Positions 24,387 through 32,808 of a DNA stretch of 64,000 bases are shown piece after piece (within the stretch, counting starts at the first letter, position 1; every line of letters starts with the position of its first letter). The position numbers and the translations under genes were made by a program. The notes beneath the pieces were generated by a model that did no database searches, had not been told where the DNA came from, and saw nothing but the letters and a program-made list of their open reading frames with translations. Source of the stretch: Candidatus Eisenbacteria bacterium (GTDB lineage Bacteria; Eisenbacteria; RBG-16-71-46); the NCBI GenBank assembly GCA_035712145.1, contig DASTBI010000252.1:1-64000 (forward strand), given 5' to 3'.

Positions 24387-25510
24387 GCCGCCAGCTCCCA
24401 CAGGCGCGCGGCGGCGCGTGCGGAAGCACCGGGAGCGCCAAGCCGCTCGCGCACGACGCCCAAGGCTCGATGCTGAGCCTCGCGGGCCAGAGGATCGTCG
24501 AGCCATGGCGCCAGCTCGCGCACCAGCGCATCGGGCGTGAGGTCGCCCTGGATCAGCTCGGGCGCCACCATCGATTCCGCGACGATGTTCGGCAGACCGA
24601 TGCGCTGAATCTGGACCAGCCGCCGCGCGATCGCATAGTTGAGCGCGCCGGTCCTGTAGACGACGACCAGCGGCGTGCCGAAGAGCGCGGTCTCCAGCGT
24701 CGCGGTTCCGGACGCCACGGCGCACGCGGTCGAGAACGCCTGGGTCGCGCGAGTGAGGCCGCGCGCGAGGCGAACGGGGCCGAGGTCGAGGCCGTCGGGA
24801 ACCTCCATCCCCGGCGCCAGCGCCATGACCGCCTGGAGTCCCGGCCGCGTCGCCGCCAGACGGCGCGCGCCCTCGATCATGATGCCGGCATGTCGGGCGG
24901 TCTCCTGCGTCCGGCTTCCGGGAAGCAGTCCCAGCAGCGGGCGGCTCGGGTCGATCCCGAGCGCCGCATGGAAGCTCGGGGCGTCCGTCTCGGGGCCGAA
25001 GTCATCGAGCAGAGGATGGCCGACGAAGGTGACCGGCACCCCGGCGGCGCGGAACAGCGGCTCCTCGAAGGGAAAGACGACCGCGAGGTGATCCACCCAC
25101 CGCGCCATCGTCCTCGCCCGCTCCGGATGCCAGGCCCAGACCTGCGGCGCGATGTAATAGAAGGTGCGCGCGCCGCGGCGCTTGAGCATGGGGCCGAGCC
25201 GCAGATTGAAACCTGGATAGTCGACCAGTACGACGGCATGCGGCCGGAAGCGGTCGTATTCCGCCAGCAAACGGCGGCGCGTGTCGAAGAGGAGCGGCAG
25301 GCGCTGGAGGATCTCGGCGAACCCCAGGACGGCCAGCGACTCGCTGCGGACCACGCATTCGACGCCGGCGTCCCGCATCGCGGGCCCCGCGACGCCGCGC
25401 ACGCGACACGGCCCGAGCGCTCGCAAGGCCTCGACCAGATGCGCGGCGTGCAGATCGCCGGAAGCTTCACCCGTGACGACCAGGAACCGGCGCTCTAGCT
25501 CGTGGTCCAC
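24383..25510 (-). CDS. lpxB: lipid-A-disaccharide synthase
   Basis: 375 aa, GT19 family. It joins UDP-2,3-diacylglucosamine and lipid X into the tetraacyl disaccharide at the inner membrane surface. Visible family blocks: VVTGEASGDLHAAHLVEAL, VLVDYPGFNLRL, YYIAPQVWAWHPERA, VVFPFEEPLFRAAGVPVTFVGHPL, LLPGSRTQE and SGTATLETALFGTPLVVVYR. The GTG start lies inside the last 16 nt of the Gfo/Idh gene. The UDP-diacylglucosamine pyrophosphatase (LpxH/LpxI/LpxG) needed for its substrate is not in this cluster. Confidence 0.95.
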   Translation of the reverse strand: MDHELERRFLVVTGEASGDLHAAHLVEALRALGPCRVRGVAGPAMRDAGVECVVRSESLAVLGFAEILQRLPLLFDTRRRLLAEYDRFRPHAVVLVDYPGFNLRLGPMLKRRGARTFYYIAPQVWAWHPERARTMARWVDHLAVVFPFEEPLFRAAGVPVTFVGHPLLDDFGPETDAPSFHAALGIDPSRPLLGLLPGSRTQETARHAGIMIEGARRLAATRPGLQAVMALAPGMEVPDGLDLGPVRLARGLTRATQAFSTACAVASGTATLETALFGTPLVVVYRTGALNYAIARRLVQIQRIGLPNIVAESMVAPELIQGDLTPDALVRELAPWLDDPLAREAQHRALGVVRERLGAPGASARAAARLWELAA

Positions 25511-26499
25511 TGCACCATGCGGCGCCGCATCGCATCACGCACCGATTCAGCCACCCGCAGGGCTTCGCGCCCCGCCCAGCCGGTGGCCACGCGGGATGGC
25601 TCGCCCGCGATGTCGCGGGCGAAAGCCGCCAGCTCGAGCCGCAGCGGCTCTCCCTCCGGCACGTCGATCTTCTGGCGCTGGATGCCGGCCAGCGCGGCCA
25701 TGAGCCCGGCGCCGCCCGGGGCGAGCGCCGCCCGTGCGCGCGGCTCGACCCGCAGATACTCCGCGCTGCGCCCGAACAGATCCACCGACAGGTACGAATC
25801 CGACTGGAAGAAGCGAATACGCCGCAGCCGCTCCTGGGACACGCGGCTGGCCGTGAGGTTGGCGACACAGCCGTCCGGGAATTCGAGCCGCGCGTTGGCG
25901 ATGTCCTCGTTGTCCGACAGCACCGCAACGCCGACCGCCGAAATCGATTCGGGCACCTGGCCGGTGGCTTCGAGCACCAGGTCGATGTCGTGGATCATGA
26001 GATCGAACACCACGTCGATGTCGAGGGAGCGCGGCTGGAACATCGCGAGGCGATGGGCCTCCACGAACTTGGGCTCGCGCACGCGCTCGCGCGCCACGGC
26101 CATCGCCGGGTTGAAGCGCTCGACGTGCCCGACCCGAAGCGTGCGACCGGCGCGCTCCGCCGCGCCCAGGATCGAATCCGCCTCGGCGGTCGTGACGGCC
26201 AGCGGCTTCTCCACCAGCGCGTGGACGCCCGCCGCGAACGCGGTCTCCGCGGCCGCGCGATGGGCGATGGTCGGCGTGGTGATCGACACCGCGTCGACCT
26301 CGGCGAGCATCGCCTCCGGCGTCTCGAAACCGCGGCACCCGTGCGCTTCGGCCACCTTCCGGGCGCGGTCCACCGCCGTGTCGTAGAGGCCGACCAGCCG
26401 GATCGTGTCGTCCGCGGCGGACAGCTCGTGCCAGACGCGCGCGTGCTTCTCTCCCCACGCTCCCACGCCCCAGACGCCGACGCGCAGTGCCGCGCTCAT
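25495..26499 (-). CDS. Gfo/Idh/MocA oxidoreductase in the lpx cluster (GnnA-like candidate)
   Basis: 334 aa, NAD(P)-dependent. The N-terminal Rossmann fold has VGVWGVGAWGEKHARVW, and the EKPLAVTTAEAD motif (ALVEKP) of the family supplies the catalytic-site lysine. It overlaps lpxA by 4 nt and lpxB by 16 nt, so it is almost certainly part of lipid A synthesis. In Acidithiobacillus, gnnA (UDP-GlcNAc 3-dehydrogenase) and gnnB (transaminase) sit exactly between lpxA and lpxB and make UDP-GlcNAc3N for amide-linked lipid A. Here only the oxidoreductase is present; no transaminase is seen. GnnA activity is inference. Confidence 0.7.
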   Translation of the reverse strand: MSAALRVGVWGVGAWGEKHARVWHELSAADDTIRLVGLYDTAVDRARKVAEAHGCRGFETPEAMLAEVDAVSITTPTIAHRAAAETAFAAGVHALVEKPLAVTTAEADSILGAAERAGRTLRVGHVERFNPAMAVARERVREPKFVEAHRLAMFQPRSLDIDVVFDLMIHDIDLVLEATGQVPESISAVGVAVLSDNEDIANARLEFPDGCVANLTASRVSQERLRRIRFFQSDSYLSVDLFGRSAEYLRVEPRARAALAPGGAGLMAALAGIQRQKIDVPEGEPLRLELAAFARDIAGEPSRVATGWAGREALRVAESVRDAMRRRMVQWTTS

Positions 26500-27272
26500 C
26501 GTGACAAACCGCGGGAGGAGGTCTCGGCGAAGCGCGCGAGCATCTCGACCTCGGCCACGTCCGGGAATTCGGCCCGCATCCGCGCCACCGCCTCGGGAAC
26601 CGTTGCGCCGTCACGGAAGAGGATCCTGTAGGCGCGCTCGAGCGCGTCGCACACGCTCTTCGAGAAGCCGCGGCGCTGGAGCCCGATCGAATTGATGCCG
26701 GCCAGCCGCGGAGGGCTTCCCGCCAGCTTCACGAACGGGGCCACGTCCTGCGTGATGCGCGAGCCTCCGCCGGCCATCGCGTGGCGGCCGACGCGCACGA
26801 ACTGGTGGATCACCGTGCCTCCGCCCACGATCGCCCAGTCCTCGATGGTGACGTATCCGGCCATCTGCACCGCGTTGGCGATGATCACGTGATCGCCGAC
26901 GGCGCAGTTGTGCGCCACGTGCGAGTAAGCCATGAGCAGGCAGCGGCTGCCAATCCGGGTGGTGGCGCCGGGCTCCGTGGCGAGGTTGGCGGTCACGTAC
27001 TCGCGGATCTCGGTGTGATCGCCGACTTCCATGTACGACGGCTCGCCGCTGTATTTGAGGTCCTGCGGCGGGCTTCCGACCACCGCGCCATGATGGAGCT
27101 TGCAGCCCTTGCCGATCCTCGTCCAGCCGGTCACGAGCGCGTGACCCCCGATGCTGGTCCCGTCGCCGATCGTCACGTGGGGGCCGATGATCGCCCCCGG
27201 TCCGATGACCACACCCGTCCCGATCTGGGCCTTGTCGTCCACGAACGCGGCCGGATGGATGGCGGTGCTCAT
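26496..27272 (-). CDS. lpxA: UDP-N-acetylglucosamine O-acyltransferase
   Basis: 258 aa from the ATG at 27272, overlapping the fabZ-end stop by 4 nt (ATGA). A left-handed beta-helix of hexapeptide repeats fills the first ~190 residues, then a C-terminal helical domain follows. The catalytic His121 lies in SHVAHNC (E. coli AHIAHDC, His125). LAGSPPRLAGINSIGLQRRGF contains the Gly that sits at the acyl-chain ruler position (E. coli Gly173), which there selects long hydroxyacyl chains. It transfers R-3-hydroxyacyl from ACP to UDP-GlcNAc, or to UDP-GlcNAc3N if the neighbour is GnnA. Confidence 0.95.
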   Translation of the reverse strand: MSTAIHPAAFVDDKAQIGTGVVIGPGAIIGPHVTIGDGTSIGGHALVTGWTRIGKGCKLHHGAVVGSPPQDLKYSGEPSYMEVGDHTEIREYVTANLATEPGATTRIGSRCLLMAYSHVAHNCAVGDHVIIANAVQMAGYVTIEDWAIVGGGTVIHQFVRVGRHAMAGGGSRITQDVAPFVKLAGSPPRLAGINSIGLQRRGFSKSVCDALERAYRILFRDGATVPEAVARMRAEFPDVAEVEMLARFAETSSRGLSR

Positions 27273-28591
27273 GATGAGCGCCGGTCCACGACGGTCGCCA
27301 GCAGCTCCGCCTCGGCCACGAGCTGGTCGTCGACGAAGGCCTCGCCGCGCATCTTGCTCGTTCCCTTGCGGAGCTTGAGCAGGGTGAGGACGAAGCGGAG
27401 CTGATCGCCGGGCACCACCGGGCGGCGGAACTTGGCGCCGTCGATGCCCATGAAGTACATCAGCTTGCTCATCGGGTCGTCCACCGAGTTGAGCAGCAGC
27501 AGTCCCCCGACCTGGGCCATCGCCTCGATGATCAGCACCGCGGGCATGATGGGGTGGCCAGGGAAGTGCCCCTGGAAGAACGGCTCGTTGATGGTGACGT
27601 TCTTGACGCCTTCGATGCTCCGCCCTTCCTCGATGCGGGTGATGCGGTCGACGAGGAGGAAGGGATAGCGGTGGGGCATGATGTCCATGATCGCCGTGAT
27701 GTCCCACTCCTCGGCGGGACGGCCGGCGCGGCGGCCCGGCAGCGGCAGGGTCTCCTTGAGGTGCTTGACGAAGGCGACGTGGCTCTGATGTCCCGAGCGC
27801 TTTGCGGTGACGTGTCCGAGCAAGGGTCCACCGAGCAGGAAGAGGTCGCCCACCAGATCGAGCACTTTGTGGCGCACGAACTCGTCGGGGAAGCGCAGAG
27901 GCTCTTCGTTCAGCACCCGCTCTTCGCCCACCACGACGGCATTCTCGAGACGCCCGCCGCGGATCCAGCCCGCTCGGCGCAGCGCCTCGACGTCGCGCTC
28001 CAGCACGAAGGTGCGCGCGGGCGCGATCTGCTCGACGAACGACTCCGGGGTGATGTCGAGCGAGAACGCCTGGCGACCGACCACCCGATTGTCGTAGTCG
28101 ATCAGGAAGCTGATCTTGAACCCGTCGTAGGGCGTGGCCTCGAGCTCGATGCCGTTCTCGGACCAGCTCACGGGCTTGGTCACCTTGATGTGACGCTTCG
28201 GCCGCTCCTGCTCGACCACGCCGGCCTGCGTCAGCAGCGCGGCGATCGGCGCGGCGCTGCCGTCGTCGGGCTCGGGGGTCTCCATGGCCGTGGTCTCGAT
28301 CACGAGGTTGTCGATCCCGAGGCCGGCCACGGCGGCCAGGATGTGCTCCATGGTGTGGATCTGGACGTCGCCCTGCTGGAGGATGGTGCGGCGGCCGGCC
28401 TGCGGATCGAAGTGCGCGTTCTCGGGCCGCACGAGGACTTCGGGACGCCCGGGAAGATCGGCGCGCACGAAGCGCACCCCGCTGTTGGGCTCACCCGCCC
28501 GGAAGGTCACTTTGCAGCGCTGCCCGGTATGGAGTCCGACTCCCTCGAACGACACCGCGCGGCCGATGGTGCGCTGCGGCTTGAGGGTCAC
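27269..28591 (-). CDS. lpxC/fabZ: bifunctional LpxC deacetylase / FabZ dehydratase fusion
   Basis: 440 aa from the GTG at 28591 (GTGA overlap with lpxD; GAGGAG 8 nt upstream). Residues 1-~285 are the zinc deacetylase LpxC: zinc/catalytic MEH (Glu82, His83), HKVLD (His241, Asp245) and the SGHQ block near 267. Residues ~297-440 are FabZ: HRYPFLLVDRI, GHFPGHPIMPAVLIIEAMAQ with His342 and Glu356 spaced 14 apart as in E. coli. The fusion couples the committed lipid A step to the competing use of 3-hydroxyacyl-ACP in fatty acid synthesis. Similar fusions are known in Bacteroidota/Chlorobi. Confidence 0.95.
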   Translation of the reverse strand: MTLKPQRTIGRAVSFEGVGLHTGQRCKVTFRAGEPNSGVRFVRADLPGRPEVLVRPENAHFDPQAGRRTILQQGDVQIHTMEHILAAVAGLGIDNLVIETTAMETPEPDDGSAAPIAALLTQAGVVEQERPKRHIKVTKPVSWSENGIELEATPYDGFKISFLIDYDNRVVGRQAFSLDITPESFVEQIAPARTFVLERDVEALRRAGWIRGGRLENAVVVGEERVLNEEPLRFPDEFVRHKVLDLVGDLFLLGGPLLGHVTAKRSGHQSHVAFVKHLKETLPLPGRRAGRPAEEWDITAIMDIMPHRYPFLLVDRITRIEEGRSIEGVKNVTINEPFFQGHFPGHPIMPAVLIIEAMAQVGGLLLLNSVDDPMSKLMYFMGIDGAKFRRPVVPGDQLRFVLTLLKLRKGTSKMRGEAFVDDQLVAEAELLATVVDRRSS

Positions 28592-29637
28592 CGCACTTTC
28601 TCCTCTGCCTCCTGCCGCTCGAGCTTCTGCACGCGATCCTCGACCTCGCGCAGGCGCTGGAACATGGTGGGCAGCTTCTGCAGCGTGGCCTGGAGCCGCT
28701 TCCACAATCCGTGCTGCATCGCCGGGTAGCCGGTGACCACCGTATGGGCCGCGACCGACTTGGTCACTCCGCTCTGCGCGCCGACCATGGCGCCCTCTCC
28801 GACCGTGATGTGCCCGACCAGCCCCGCCTGGCCGCCGATCGTCACGTAGTCCGCCAGCTCGGTGCTGCCGGAGATGCCCACCTGAGCGACCACGATGCAA
28901 TGCTTGCCGATCATCACGTTGTGGCCGATCTGCACCAGGTTGTCGATCTTGGTGCCGTCACCGATCCTGGTGCTGTGCGTGGTGGCGCGGTCGATGGTGG
29001 TGTTGGCGCCGATCTCGACGTCGTCGCCGATCTCCACGTTCCCCACCTGCGGCACCTTGTGATAGCGCCCCTGGTCGAAGGCGAAGCCGAAGCCGTCGCT
29101 GCCGACCACGACTCCGGGATGGAGGATGCAGCGTGCGCCCAGCACACAGTCCTCCCGGATCGTGACGCGCGGATACAGACAGGTCCTCTCGCCGATCACG
29201 GCGCGCGGCCCGATGTAGCCGTACGCCATCACCACCGAGCCGTCGCCCAGGCGGGCGCCCGGCTCGATCACGCACCAGGGACCGATCGAGACGCCTTCGC
29301 CGAGCTGCGCGTCGCTCGCCACCACCGCCGTCGGATGGATGCCGGGCGGCTGGCGATCGCGATCGGGACGGAAGATGCGCACCGCCTGCTGGAACGCGAG
29401 GTAGGGGTTGTCCACGAGGATGAGCGGCACGCTGCATTGCCGTGTGTCGCGAGCGCAGATGACGGCGGACGCCCGGGTCTCGTCGAGATAGGCGTCGTAC
29501 CGGGAATTGGCGATGAACGTGAGATCCCCGGGCAGCGCTTCACGAATGCCCGCCACGTCACGGATCTCGATCGAACCGTCGCCGAGCAGCTGCCCGTTCA
29601 GCTCGGCGGCCAGATCCTTCAGGGTGCGCGTCACCAT
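28588..29637 (-). CDS. lpxD: UDP-3-O-acylglucosamine N-acyltransferase
   Basis: 349 aa. The N-terminal uridine-binding domain (~1-100, including LTFIANSRYDAYL) is followed by a hexapeptide-repeat beta-helix and a C-terminal helix (MFQRLREVEDRVQKLE) that trimerises and binds ACP. The catalytic His239 lies in QIGHN, at the same number as in E. coli. It adds the second hydroxyacyl chain after LpxC. Between skp (13 bp) and lpxC/fabZ (4-nt overlap), in the classical bamA-skp-lpxD-fabZ-lpxA-lpxB order with lpxC inserted. Confidence 0.95.
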   Translation of the reverse strand: MVTRTLKDLAAELNGQLLGDGSIEIRDVAGIREALPGDLTFIANSRYDAYLDETRASAVICARDTRQCSVPLILVDNPYLAFQQAVRIFRPDRDRQPPGIHPTAVVASDAQLGEGVSIGPWCVIEPGARLGDGSVVMAYGYIGPRAVIGERTCLYPRVTIREDCVLGARCILHPGVVVGSDGFGFAFDQGRYHKVPQVGNVEIGDDVEIGANTTIDRATTHSTRIGDGTKIDNLVQIGHNVMIGKHCIVVAQVGISGSTELADYVTIGGQAGLVGHITVGEGAMVGAQSGVTKSVAAHTVVTGYPAMQHGLWKRLQATLQKLPTMFQRLREVEDRVQKLERQEAEEKVR

Positions 29638-29650
29638 GCCAGGACCCTCC

Positions 29651-30208
29651 TCAACGGGTGCCCTGTCCGACGCGGGTATTGAGCTCGCGAACCACCTCGG
29701 CGCTCAAGTCCAGGCTGCGATCCGCATAGACGATCGCGCCGCCCGCCGCGTCGAACACGATGTCGAGACCTTTCTCTCCCGCCAGCTTCTCGACCACCGT
29801 GCGAATCTGCTCGACGATCTCCCTCGTCGTCCGCTCGTTCTCCTGCGAAGCGCGTCCAGTCGGTCCCCAGATCTCCTGAACGAAGGCTTCGTATCCCTGG
29901 ATGGCCTTCTGCAGCGCTTCCTCCTTCTCCTGGCGCTTCACGCTGGAGAGGATCGGCCCCTGGTCCCTCATCTCGGCTCGCAGCTGGTCGACGACCTTCT
30001 GCTTCTCCGCGGCCTCGCTGCGCCAGTTCTGCACCTGGCGGTCGAATTGCTGCTGCGCTTCCTGGGCGAGCTTGTACTCCTGGAAGATCTTCGCGGAGTC
30101 GATGAATCCGATACGGGTGTCGGCGGCTCTGGACGGGGACCATGACGATGCCAGCAGCAGCGCCAGCACCGCCGTCCACCGTGCCACCTGTCCTCGGACG
30201 CGAGCCAT
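29651..30208 (-). CDS. skp: Skp/OmpH-family periplasmic chaperone
   Basis: 185 aa from the ATG at 30208, which gives a clean signal peptide (RWTAVLALLLASSWSPSRA, cleavage near residue 29); the longer frame adds residues with no signal logic. The body has the OmpH pattern: RIGFIDSAKIFQEYK, a long charged coiled coil (~45-130) and VVEKLAGEKGLDIVFD near the end. It escorts unfolded outer-membrane proteins through the periplasm to BamA, encoded 23 bp upstream. Confidence 0.88.
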   Translation of the reverse strand: MARVRGQVARWTAVLALLLASSWSPSRAADTRIGFIDSAKIFQEYKLAQEAQQQFDRQVQNWRSEAAEKQKVVDQLRAEMRDQGPILSSVKRQEKEEALQKAIQGYEAFVQEIWGPTGRASQENERTTREIVEQIRTVVEKLAGEKGLDIVFDAAGGAIVYADRSLDLSAEVVRELNTRVGQGTR

Positions 30209-30231
30209 TCGGTCGATCGGCCTCAGGGGTT

Positions 30232-32808
30232 CTAGAAGGACGTCTGTCCGAGCAGGAAGTGACCCACCCACTTCGGGCGGTCTCGGAGGTCCCCGCGGTT
30301 GAATCCGTAGCCGAAATCGAAGCCGATGTTGCCGAGCAGGGGGATTTCGAGACGAATACCTACACCTGCGCCCATCTTGAGGTCGAAAGGCCGGGCTTCC
30401 CGCATCAGGTCCCAGGTATTCCCCGCGTCGAAGAACAACACAGCATGCAGGGGGTGCGCAATTGCAAACTGCTGCTCGATGGAGTACGAGGTCATGAACT
30501 GGCCGCCCGGATAGCGGGACACGGTCGTGACCGTGTCGAAAACGGTCGAGTCGTTTATCACCCGGGTGGTGATGTTGTCGACATCCCGAATGAACTTCTC
30601 CGGAACGACCATGTAGTCCTCGTAGCCGCGCAAGGGATCGATGGTCGTTCCCCCTCCCAGCCGGAAGCGCTCGTACTGCGGCACCGGGAAGTTCTGGTCC
30701 GCGTACTTGCCGACGAAGCCGACTCGCGCCCGCACCATGGTCGTCCAGGTCGGGATGATCGAGCGGAAATACGCGCGCCCTTCGAGCCGCTCCTTGTGGA
30801 AGTTGATCGCGCCTCCGAAGGGACCGCCGGCGGCCTCGGTCTCGATCGAGAGCTGCGTCCCGCCCGTCGGGTAGAACGGGTTGTTCCTGCTGTTGCGGAC
30901 GAAGAAGGCGCTCATGCTGCTGCTCAGGGTGGCTTTGCCGTTCTCGAGCCCGCGAAGCACGATCGAGTCCTGCGGCGAGAGATTGACCTTGTCGATGTGG
31001 ATCGTGACGTTCTCGAGCTGGTACGTGAGCGATCCGCGCGCATAGTCCGGCCAGGCCAGTGGCCGGCCGATCCGCACCGACCCGCCGTCGCGCTTCTCTT
31101 CGTAGAGGTCCAGCTCGCGGTTGGTGCGGAACGCCGAGAACCCGAGCAGCGTCGGTGTGTCGCGGAACCAGGGCTCGGTGAAGCTGATGAAGTAGTCGCT
31201 CCGCTTGGCCCCGCGCTCCAGATGGAGCGAAAGGTTCTGGCCGTTGCCGAGCACGTTGTTGTGGCCCAGCTCCAGGAATCCGGTCACGCCGCTCTGCGCG
31301 GTGTATCCCGCGCCGGCCGAGGCCGTGCCGACCTGCTTCTCCTTCACCTTGAGCGTGATGTCCACATCGGTGCTCTCGGCCGGGACGAAGTCGATCTGGA
31401 CGTCCTCGAAGAATCCGAGGCGGAACACGTCGCCCTGCGAGCGGACGAGCGACGAGCGCTTGAAGCGGTCGCCTTCGTGGATGTCGATCTCGCGCCGGAC
31501 CACCTTCTCCCGGGTCCCGTGGTTGCCGGTGATGTGGATGTAGCGGACGTTGGACGGCGATCCTTCCTGGACCAGGAACGCCACGTCGACGGCCGAGTCA
31601 CGGACGTTTTCGCGCGGCTCGATCCCGAGGTAGAGATAGCCCTCCTCGGCGTACGCCGCGTAGGCGTCCTGCACGGCTTTCTGGACCTTCGAGCGGTCGT
31701 ACACATCGCCCGGCTGCGCGGTCCAGAAGCGGGCCAGCGTCGCCGGCCGCAGCACCTGGTTGCCGGTCCACATGCCGGTGCCGAAGACGTAGCGGCGGCC
31801 TTCTTCGATGGTGAAGACCAGAGTGAGGTCGCGCGGCCCCTTGCCGGGCTTGAGCTCGTGCGAGACCAGACGCACGTCCCGATAGCCGTGGTTCCAGTAA
31901 TACTCCCTGAGCTTCTCCAGGTCCTCGGCGAACGACTCGTCCTTGATCTCTCCGCCTCCGAAGAAGCCCTTGGTCTTGGTGGCGATCGTCTTCTTGAGCT
32001 TGGCCGGGTCGAACGCCTTCATGCCGACGAACTCGACCTTGGTGACGCGGACCCGCTCGCCTTCGCGCACGGCAAAGGTCACCTTGACCCGATTGCCCGC
32101 GGTCGAGTCCACCTTGGCATCGATGGTGGCGCGCCCGAATCCTTCCTCGCGGTAGTACTTGAGCAGCGTGTCCACCTGGGTCTGCACGAGCGTCGGCGTG
32201 TAGGGCTCCCCGACCCGGAGGAAGAGCTTCTTTTCCAGCTCGTCGGTCTCCCGCCTCTTGTTTCCGGTGAACTCGATGGCGCCGATCCGCGCGCGCTCGA
32301 CGACATGGATCACCAGATCGACCTCGTTCCCGCGCGGCAGACGCTCCACCCACGCGTCGGCGAAGAGGCCGAGCGCGAACAGCTTGTGGATGCCCCGTTG
32401 CACGGCTTCGAGGCTGAAGCGGGACCCAGGAATGACTTCGAAGGAGCGGATGATCCGTGCGGTGTCGGTGGCGACGTTGCCCTGGACCGAGATGTGCCCG
32501 ACGAACGATGGCGCCACGCGGGTGGTGTCCCGGCTCGGCGCCGGCGCGGGCGTGGGCGCAGGAGCATCCTGGAACGTGCCGGGAGCCGCCGCGGTGTCGG
32601 GTGCGGCGGATGGCGTCACCGCCTGCTCGACGGCGCCCTGCGCACCGGTCGAGTCGGACGGCGAGAGGGCCGGAGCATCGGGACCCTGAGCCCCGGCCGA
32701 GGCGGCCATGAAGGCCACCAGGACCAGGGAGACGACGAGCTTAGGCGCCAGGCGTGACCGGCGCAGGAGCGGGAACCGGCTCCCGGGCCGGAGCGAAAGA
32801 GAGACCAT
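30232..32808 (-). CDS. bamA: outer-membrane assembly factor BamA
   Basis: 858 aa from the ATG at 32808. That ATG lies inside clpC, so the genes overlap by 68 bp; the frame offers no later canonical start that keeps the signal peptide (basic region, then LVVSLVLVAFMAASAGA, ~24-40). Residues ~41-100 are an unusual Ala/Pro-rich linker. POTRA domains run from ~101 (VGHISVQGN) to ~430, then a 16-strand barrel ending in the aromatic terminal Phe (LLGQTSF), the beta-signal. It inserts outer-membrane proteins. Highly expected next to skp and lpxD. Confidence 0.92.
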   Translation of the reverse strand: MVSLSLRPGSRFPLLRRSRLAPKLVVSLVLVAFMAASAGAQGPDAPALSPSDSTGAQGAVEQAVTPSAAPDTAAAPGTFQDAPAPTPAPAPSRDTTRVAPSFVGHISVQGNVATDTARIIRSFEVIPGSRFSLEAVQRGIHKLFALGLFADAWVERLPRGNEVDLVIHVVERARIGAIEFTGNKRRETDELEKKLFLRVGEPYTPTLVQTQVDTLLKYYREEGFGRATIDAKVDSTAGNRVKVTFAVREGERVRVTKVEFVGMKAFDPAKLKKTIATKTKGFFGGGEIKDESFAEDLEKLREYYWNHGYRDVRLVSHELKPGKGPRDLTLVFTIEEGRRYVFGTGMWTGNQVLRPATLARFWTAQPGDVYDRSKVQKAVQDAYAAYAEEGYLYLGIEPRENVRDSAVDVAFLVQEGSPSNVRYIHITGNHGTREKVVRREIDIHEGDRFKRSSLVRSQGDVFRLGFFEDVQIDFVPAESTDVDITLKVKEKQVGTASAGAGYTAQSGVTGFLELGHNNVLGNGQNLSLHLERGAKRSDYFISFTEPWFRDTPTLLGFSAFRTNRELDLYEEKRDGGSVRIGRPLAWPDYARGSLTYQLENVTIHIDKVNLSPQDSIVLRGLENGKATLSSSMSAFFVRNSRNNPFYPTGGTQLSIETEAAGGPFGGAINFHKERLEGRAYFRSIIPTWTTMVRARVGFVGKYADQNFPVPQYERFRLGGGTTIDPLRGYEDYMVVPEKFIRDVDNITTRVINDSTVFDTVTTVSRYPGGQFMTSYSIEQQFAIAHPLHAVLFFDAGNTWDLMREARPFDLKMGAGVGIRLEIPLLGNIGFDFGYGFNRGDLRDRPKWVGHFLLGQTSF

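Noticed and set aside
25495-26499. LpxI (UDP-diacylglucosamine pyrophosphatase), which sits between lpxA and lpxB in some bacteria
   Set aside because: The protein has a Gfo/Idh Rossmann fold with the EKP motif and no similarity in pattern to LpxI.
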